From contig JAGGAG010000096.1 of assembly GCA_017889745.1 (NCBI GenBank), positions 1-10,808 on the forward strand: DNA of 10,808 nt, read 5' to 3'. The notes beneath the pieces are model-generated. The model was not told where the DNA came from. It saw only the letters and a list, made by a program, of their open reading frames with translations, and ran no database searches. Shown here in pieces: positions 7,209-10,808 of this stretch. The position numbers and the translations under genes were made by a program. How positions within the stretch are numbered: position 1 is the first letter of the stretch; each line of letters starts with the position of its first letter. This DNA comes from Gemmatimonadota bacterium (GTDB lineage Bacteria; Gemmatimonadota; Gemmatimonadetes; Gemmatimonadales; GWC2-71-9).

Positions 7209-8123
7209 GCGGTCGCTGATGCACGCCACCATTACCGACAGCAGGATGCAGCCGATTCCCACGAGCGTGCCGCGGCCCAGGCGCCAGTGGCCGCCGCCCG
7301 CGGAAATGACCGCCGTGAGCACCACCCGCAGGTAGAGGAACGGCGCCGTCAGCGACACGGGGGCCGTGGCTGCCATCCGGTCGAGCAGCCAGAGCATCAG
7401 CAATCCCAGCAACCCCATCACCGTGAAGATGACCAGGTCTCGGAGCGATGGCGCGATCCACACCAGCGGCATGAGCGGTGTCAGGATCACGAACACGCCA
7501 AGCGCGGTATAGAACAGGTTGGCCCGGGTTCGCTCGGTTCGGAGCGAGCGCGTCATGACGATGTACAGGCTGAACGTCAGGCCCATCCCCACCGACAGCG
7601 CGAAGCCGAGCGGGTCCGGCAGCACCTTCGGCCGCAGCACCAGCAACGTACCGACGAATCCGCATCCGGCCATCAGCCACGTGATCCACCTTGGGCGCTC
7701 GCCGAGTCCGGCTGCCGCGAGCGCCAGTACCATGAGCGGCGCGAGCCAGAAGATGGCCAGGATCGTCCTGGCCGCCACGCCGTGGCTTGCGGCGATGGCC
7801 CATGACGCCGGCATGCCCAGCATCAGCAGCGACCGCGACAACTGAAAGGCAGGACGCCGGGTGGCGATCAGCGAGGCGGGCTCCCTCATGCCCCATACCA
7901 GCAGCATGAAGAGGAGGTGGACGGCGTACCGGGTCCACACTACCTGGTAGGTGGAGTAGTGCCGCAGTTCCTGCGCGGCGAGCCCCTCGACGGCGGTCCA
8001 CACCAGCACGCAGAGAACCGCCAGGACCTGGGCCCTCACCAGGTCATCGAGGGGCGCACCCGCCAGCCGGCGCGTTGGATTTCGCGCATCATCTGCGCCG
8101 AAATGCACTACGTCACCACTCAA
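7182..8123 (-). CDS. EamA/DMT-superfamily transporter
   Basis: This is a protein of up to 313 residues in the drug/metabolite transporter superfamily, with about ten hydrophobic helices arranged as two EamA-like halves (roughly 32-160 and 170-300). Typical features are the WTRYAVHLLFMLLVW second-helix region, the run through LAIFWLAPLMVLALAAAGLGERP that closes the first half, and APFLYLRVVLTAVISAGG late in the second half. Members export amino acids, nucleosides or drugs, or import metabolites; nothing here fixes a substrate. The only start far enough upstream is TTG 8121-8123, bounded upstream by an in-frame stop and lacking a Shine-Dalgarno. GTG 8106-8108 has GGTGA four bases before it and would remove five residues, so it may be the true start. 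The gene converges on iorB and diverges from the DUF1569 gene, so it is a single-gene transcription unit. The family call is strong. Confidence 0.88.
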   Translation of the reverse strand: MSGDVVHFGADDARNPTRRLAGAPLDDLVRAQVLAVLCVLVWTAVEGLAAQELRHYSTYQVVWTRYAVHLLFMLLVWGMREPASLIATRRPAFQLSRSLLMLGMPASWAIAASHGVAARTILAIFWLAPLMVLALAAAGLGERPRWITWLMAGCGFVGTLLVLRPKVLPDPLGFALSVGMGLTFSLYIVMTRSLRTERTRANLFYTALGVFVILTPLMPLVWIAPSLRDLVIFTVMGLLGLLMLWLLDRMAATAPVSLTAPFLYLRVVLTAVISAGGGHWRLGRGTLVGIGCILLSVMVACISDRRHAVAAAL

Positions 8124-8161
8124 GTCGACAGTCGGATAGGAGAGTCAGTCGGGGTCGTTCG

Positions 8162-8167
8162 AGTATA
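8162..8167 (-). promoter_or_regulatory. Candidate -10 element for the DMT transporter
   Basis: Read on the minus strand this is TATACT, five of six bases of the sigma-70 -10 consensus. It would place transcription start near 8155 and give a 5' leader of about 30-50 bases. No convincing -35 is seen 16-18 bases further upstream. The site lies in the 136-bp divergent gap, which otherwise holds no recognisable element. Confidence 0.3.
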
Positions 8168-8259
8168 GCGCGGCATCTGAGACCACGCCATGATGTACAG
8201 GCAACCGCGGGAATGACGCTTCGAATGCAGGGAGACCGAGTGGTTAACCCGGGGAACGC

Positions 8260-8709
8260 ATGAGAACTATTGCCGATGCAGGGGAACTCGCGACCCTCAC
8301 CCGCCGCCTGGAAACCGTGACCCCGACCCAGCCGCGGGTCTGGGGCACGATCAGCCCACATCAGATGCTGGTGCACATCGCCGACGCGTCGGAGGCGGTG
8401 CTCAAGCGTCGGCCGTTCACGGTGACATCGCGACGATCCAGCCCGCTGTTCAAGTGGGTCGCCCTTTCCCTGCCCCTGCCCTGGCCACGCAACATCAAGA
8501 GCGGGGCCGAGCCCGCCGCGCGAGTGGTCTCGGCGGCGGAGTTCCCGGCCGACCGCGACCGGGCGGTGAGCACACTCAGGGAACTGGCCGCTGCGACCGG
8601 GGGCGGGCTGGCGGACGAACACCCCATCTTCGGCCCGATGTCGCCAGCCGAATGGCACCGGTGGGCCTACGTGCACACCGATCACCACCTCCGCCAGTTC
8701 GGTTGCTGA
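8260..8709 (+). CDS. DUF1569 / DinB-like four-helix-bundle protein
   Basis: This 149-residue protein has the DUF1569 pattern: a WGTISPHQMLVHIADAS segment (28-44) and a C-terminal HPIFGPMSPAEWHRW followed by YVHTDHHLRQFG. His39, His139 and His143 (the last two as H-x3-H) sit where the DinB/YfiT-like superfamily places its three metal-binding histidines. The family belongs to the DinB-like bundle fold, whose members include thiol-dependent S-transferases; the reaction of DUF1569 proteins is unknown. The ATG at 8260 has GGGGA at 8251-8255. The central hydrophobic stretch around FKWVALSLPLPWP (64-76) is probably a loop or helix of the bundle rather than a membrane span. It follows a divergent gap of 136 bp, and the Uma2 gene starts 127 bp downstream, so a shared operon is possible but not evident. 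Confidence 0.85.
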   Translation: MRTIADAGELATLTRRLETVTPTQPRVWGTISPHQMLVHIADASEAVLKRRPFTVTSRRSSPLFKWVALSLPLPWPRNIKSGAEPAARVVSAAEFPADRDRAVSTLRELAAATGGGLADEHPIFGPMSPAEWHRWAYVHTDHHLRQFGC

Positions 8710-8806
8710 CTCGAGGCGATCTTGACCCCGCATGCGGGAGGGTCCGGTTCGCAGTGAAATGATGGCGTCCAATGCCTCCCGCCGAACCAGCTTGGGGCAT
8801 GTCCGC

Positions 8807-8836
8807 TTGCCATTCCCGCCGAGCCGAGCGTACGCT
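8807..8836 (+). promoter_or_regulatory. Candidate promoter for the Uma2 gene, possibly leaderless
   Basis: TTGCCA (8807-8812) and TACGCT (8831-8836) are 18 bases apart, resembling -35 and -10 elements; the -35 matches five of six consensus bases, the -10 only three. The -10 has the TAnnnT form. Transcription would begin near 8842-8844, exactly at the second in-frame ATG (8843). No Shine-Dalgarno precedes either ATG, which would fit a leaderless mRNA. Confidence 0.3.
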
Positions 8837-9391
8837 ATGGGCATGCCCGATACGATTCGCTGGACCCGCGAGCAGGTGCTCAACCTTCCGGCCGACGGCA
8901 ACCGGTACGAACTGGTCGACGGCGAGCTGATCGTGACCCCCTGCCCGGCACCACGGCACCAGTTCGTGCTGGCCGCCCTGTTTGGCGCCTTGGCGCCATA
9001 CGTGCGGGCCGCGGAATTGGGCCAGCTCCTCTGGTCCCCCGCCGACCTGGAGCTCGAACCCGGTCAGCTCACGCAACCCGACTTGTTCGTCCTTCCCTCC
9101 ATCGCGTTCACGCGCTGGGAGGACGCGCCTCTGCCGCTGCTCGTCGTCGAGGCACTCTCGCCGTCGACGGCCCGGTACGACCGCGGCCTCAAGCGTCGCT
9201 TCTATCAGCGGGCTGGCGTGCCGGAATACTGGATCGTGGACATCGATGCACAGGTGGTGGAGCGCTGGCGCCCGTCGGACGAACGGCCGGAGGTACTCGA
9301 TGCGGAGCTGACGTGGTCACCACGGGACGCATACGCACCACTGGTCATTTCCCTGCCCGAACTCTTTGGAGGGCTTCCCAAAGACGGGTAG
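8837..9391 (+). CDS. Uma2 family protein (DUF820), PD-(D/E)XK nuclease fold
   Basis: This 184-residue protein has the Uma2 architecture: an N-terminal RWTREQVLNLPADGNRYELV segment leading into DGELIVTP, then PDLFVLP (Asp82), LLVVEALSPST (Glu105) and DRGLKRRFYQRAGVPEYWIVD (Lys119). Asp82, Glu105 and Lys119 fit the active-site residues of the PD-(D/E)XK fold, so the nuclease core looks intact. Uma2 genes are abundant in some bacteria, often as scattered single genes; their DNA target and role are mostly unknown, and some have been linked to mobile elements. Two in-frame ATGs, 8837 and 8843, are close together; the second suits the leaderless promoter described at 8807-8836. The frame is open further upstream, to an alternative start at 8732, but those residues look non-coding. 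No toxin-antitoxin partner or transposase lies beside it. Confidence 0.87.
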   Translation: MGMPDTIRWTREQVLNLPADGNRYELVDGELIVTPCPAPRHQFVLAALFGALAPYVRAAELGQLLWSPADLELEPGQLTQPDLFVLPSIAFTRWEDAPLPLLVVEALSPSTARYDRGLKRRFYQRAGVPEYWIVDIDAQVVERWRPSDERPEVLDAELTWSPRDAYAPLVISLPELFGGLPKDG

Positions 9392-9485
9392 CGAAGCCCC
9401 CGCCCGACACTCCCCCGCCATCATTCCCGTATGGAGTGAAATACGCAGCCTGCGCGCCCCGTGCCGGCCTGCCCCGCTTCCACCT

Positions 9486-9490
9486 GAGGT
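9486..9490 (+). promoter_or_regulatory. Ribosome binding site for the amidohydrolase
   Basis: GAGGT lies five bases before ATG 9496. It favours this start over an in-frame GTG at 9436, which would add 20 residues including several arginines and a lysine, and which lacks a well-spaced Shine-Dalgarno. Confidence 0.6.
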
Positions 9491-9495
9491 CAGCG

Positions 9496-10808
9496 ATGCT
9501 CCTGTCCCCCGCCCTGCTGCTGGCGGCCGCAACCGGTGTGCGTGTCCTGTCGGCGCCCATTGGCCCCGATCCGGAACCGTTCGCCATCACCAGCGTCACC
9601 GTGCTCACCATGACCAGCGACCGCCCGCTCAGGAACGCCACGGTCGTCGTTCGTGAGGGGCGCATTGCCGCGGTGGGCCCCGCTGGCACCACGCCGGTGC
9701 CCGCGGACGCCCGGCGCATTGACGGGCGTGGCATGTACCTCATGCCGGGCCTCACCGACATGCACGCGCACCTCTTCGCCGACGAGTACGCGTCCGAGTC
9801 GGTGGCACCGGCCGAGCTCGGCCTCTACCTGGCGCTGGGAACGACCTCGGCGCGACTGCAGATCGGTCGGCCGCAGCACCTCGATCTCCAGCGCGAGGTG
9901 CGCGAGGCCACCGTCGCGGGCCCGCGCCTCTGGGTCTCCTCGCCGCAGCTCTCCGGCGACTCGGGCGCAAACACACTGCTGGTACAGAACCCCACCCAGG
10001 CCCGTGCCGCTGTCCGCTCGGCGCAGGCCTCCGGTTACGACTTCATCAAGCTCACCACCAACATCACGCCCGAGGTCTACGCCGCGATCATGGCCGAGTC
10101 GCGCGCCACCGGCATGCGGGTGACTGGACACGTGGATCCCCGGGTGGGCGTGGCGGCTGCGCTGGCGGCGGGACAGCAGATCGAGCACCTCGACAACTAC
10201 ATGGAATCCATCCTCGCCGACTCGGCGCCGAGCCGCGTGTCGGTGAGCGACGTGGGAGCATACCGCGCGGCCAACTGGAACTCGCTCGCGTACGTGGACC
10301 AGCGGAAGCTCGCGGCCATCGCCGGTGCCACCGCGCGGGCTGGGGTGTACGTCACCCCAACCAACGCCTTCTTCATCTCCTGGTTTGCGATCCAGGCGCG
10401 CCCCGACTACGCGTATCTCCCGCCGGCGATGAAGGGGCCTTGGGAGCGGTCGCGCACCCGCTACTGGAAGAATCCCCCCACCGCGGCGCAGCGCGCGCAG
10501 TACATCGCGATCCGGAACCGCATGGTCAGGGCGATCGTGGACTCCGGCGGCCAAGTGATGGCCGGCTCCGACGGACCCGGTGGGCTGATGGCGTATGGCT
10601 GGATGCTGCATCGCGAGCTGCAGGCGCTGGTGGCGGCGGGTCTCACTGCCTATCAGGCGCTGCGCACGGCGACGGTGATGCCGGCGGCGTGGCTGGGCGT
10701 GAGCGACGAGCAGGGGACGATCGAGATCGGAAAGCGCGCCGACCTCGTGCGTGACGAGGGGATCTGGTGGTCGGTGGACGGTACCCAGGAGAATGCGCTC
10801 GAGCGGGA
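9496..10808 (+). CDS. Metal-dependent amidohydrolase, imidazolonepropionase-like (3' end outside window)
   Basis: The frame is open from ATG 9496 to the window edge (437 codons plus two bases) with no stop, so the gene is cut at its 3' end. It begins with a hydrophobic segment, LSPALLLAAATG, that could be a signal peptide with a weak charged region, suggesting export. The small beta-sandwich follows (ITSVTVLTMTSDRPLRNATV), then the TIM-barrel core with a full set of metal ligands for a binuclear site: DMHAH (His90, His92), FIKLT (Lys185, probably carboxylated), TGHVD (His212), IEHLD (His231) and AGSDG (Asp359). The family hydrolyses C-N bonds in cyclic amides or dipeptides; secreted relatives include prolidase-like and other peptidase-like enzymes, and the substrate here is unknown. 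The usual end motif begins (GTIEIGKRADLV, 407-418), but the residues after it (RDEGIWWSVDGTQ) do not follow the common LLDANPL pattern. The family is sure, the reaction not. Confidence 0.9.
   Translation, partial: MLLSPALLLAAATGVRVLSAPIGPDPEPFAITSVTVLTMTSDRPLRNATVVVREGRIAAVGPAGTTPVPADARRIDGRGMYLMPGLTDMHAHLFADEYASESVAPAELGLYLALGTTSARLQIGRPQHLDLQREVREATVAGPRLWVSSPQLSGDSGANTLLVQNPTQARAAVRSAQASGYDFIKLTTNITPEVYAAIMAESRATGMRVTGHVDPRVGVAAALAAGQQIEHLDNYMESILADSAPSRVSVSDVGAYRAANWNSLAYVDQRKLAAIAGATARAGVYVTPTNAFFISWFAIQARPDYAYLPPAMKGPWERSRTRYWKNPPTAAQRAQYIAIRNRMVRAIVDSGGQVMAGSDGPGGLMAYGWMLHRELQALVAAGLTAYQALRTATVMPAAWLGVSDEQGTIEIGKRADLVRDEGIWWSVDGTQENALER

Noticed and set aside
8231..8262. GGAGACCGAGTGGTTAA resembles the D-arm of a tRNA-Ser or tRNA-Leu
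   Set aside because: The following bases do not form anticodon or T-arm stems and run straight into the DUF1569 gene; tRNA remnants at attachment sites are normally 3' halves. Most likely chance.
9364..9384. CTTTGG...CCAAAG inverted repeat at the end of the Uma2 gene as a terminator
   Set aside because: It lies wholly inside the coding sequence, the stem is six pairs, and no T-tract follows.
9490..10611. An open frame of about 373 codons on the minus strand opposite the amidohydrolase
   Set aside because: The plus-strand frame has a full set of amidohydrolase metal ligands and a good Shine-Dalgarno; the minus-strand product shows no recognisable domain.
1..10808. Defence island or mobile element signalled by the Uma2 gene
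   Set aside because: No transposase, integrase, inverted or target-site repeats, methyltransferase, helicase or toxin-antitoxin partner is visible, and base composition looks even throughout.

Overview
The window is dense, GC-rich bacterial chromosome (roughly two thirds G+C by eye). Nine protein-coding genes fill almost all of it, intergenic gaps are short (none reaches 150 bp), and I see no RNA gene, insertion sequence, CRISPR array or prophage marker. The GC content, the Uma2-family gene, the IorAB-type molybdenum enzyme and the secreted amidohydrolase would fit an environmental Gemmatimonadota-like bacterium. That placement is an inference from gene style, not a proven assignment.

Layout. 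Bases 2-7169 form one co-directional plus-strand run: the C-terminal part of a gluzincin-type (HExxH...E) metallopeptidase; a YbhN/MprF-type multi-pass membrane protein (flippase-like family); a magnesium-importing P-type ATPase (MgtA); and the two subunits of an isoquinoline 1-oxidoreductase-type molybdenum hydroxylase (IorA, a 2Fe-2S protein, and IorB, a Tat-exported molybdopterin subunit). Gaps between successive genes are 39, 1, 52 and -4 bp, so at least the membrane protein/mgtA and iorA/iorB pairs look translationally coupled. A convergent minus-strand EamA/DMT transporter (7182-8123) ends 12 bp from iorB. Then come three plus-strand genes: a DUF1569/DinB-like protein, a Uma2 PD-(D/E)XK nuclease-fold protein, and a metal-dependent amidohydrolase that runs off the right edge.

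How the genes may work together. The clearest functional pairing is the flippase-like gene with mgtA: stop and start are one base apart and mgtA has no visible Shine-Dalgarno of its own, so its translation probably depends on the upstream gene. E. coli MgtA is reported to be activated by cardiolipin, and E. coli ybhN lies beside the cardiolipin synthase gene clsB, so a lipid-environment link to Mg2+ import is a reasonable but untested hypothesis. IorA and IorB form a periplasmic oxidoreductase of unknown substrate. The genes right of base 7182 look like independent accessory or housekeeping genes.

Nothing here is unambiguously a new system. The most testable ideas are the membrane protein-MgtA coupling and a possible leaderless promoter in front of the Uma2 gene.
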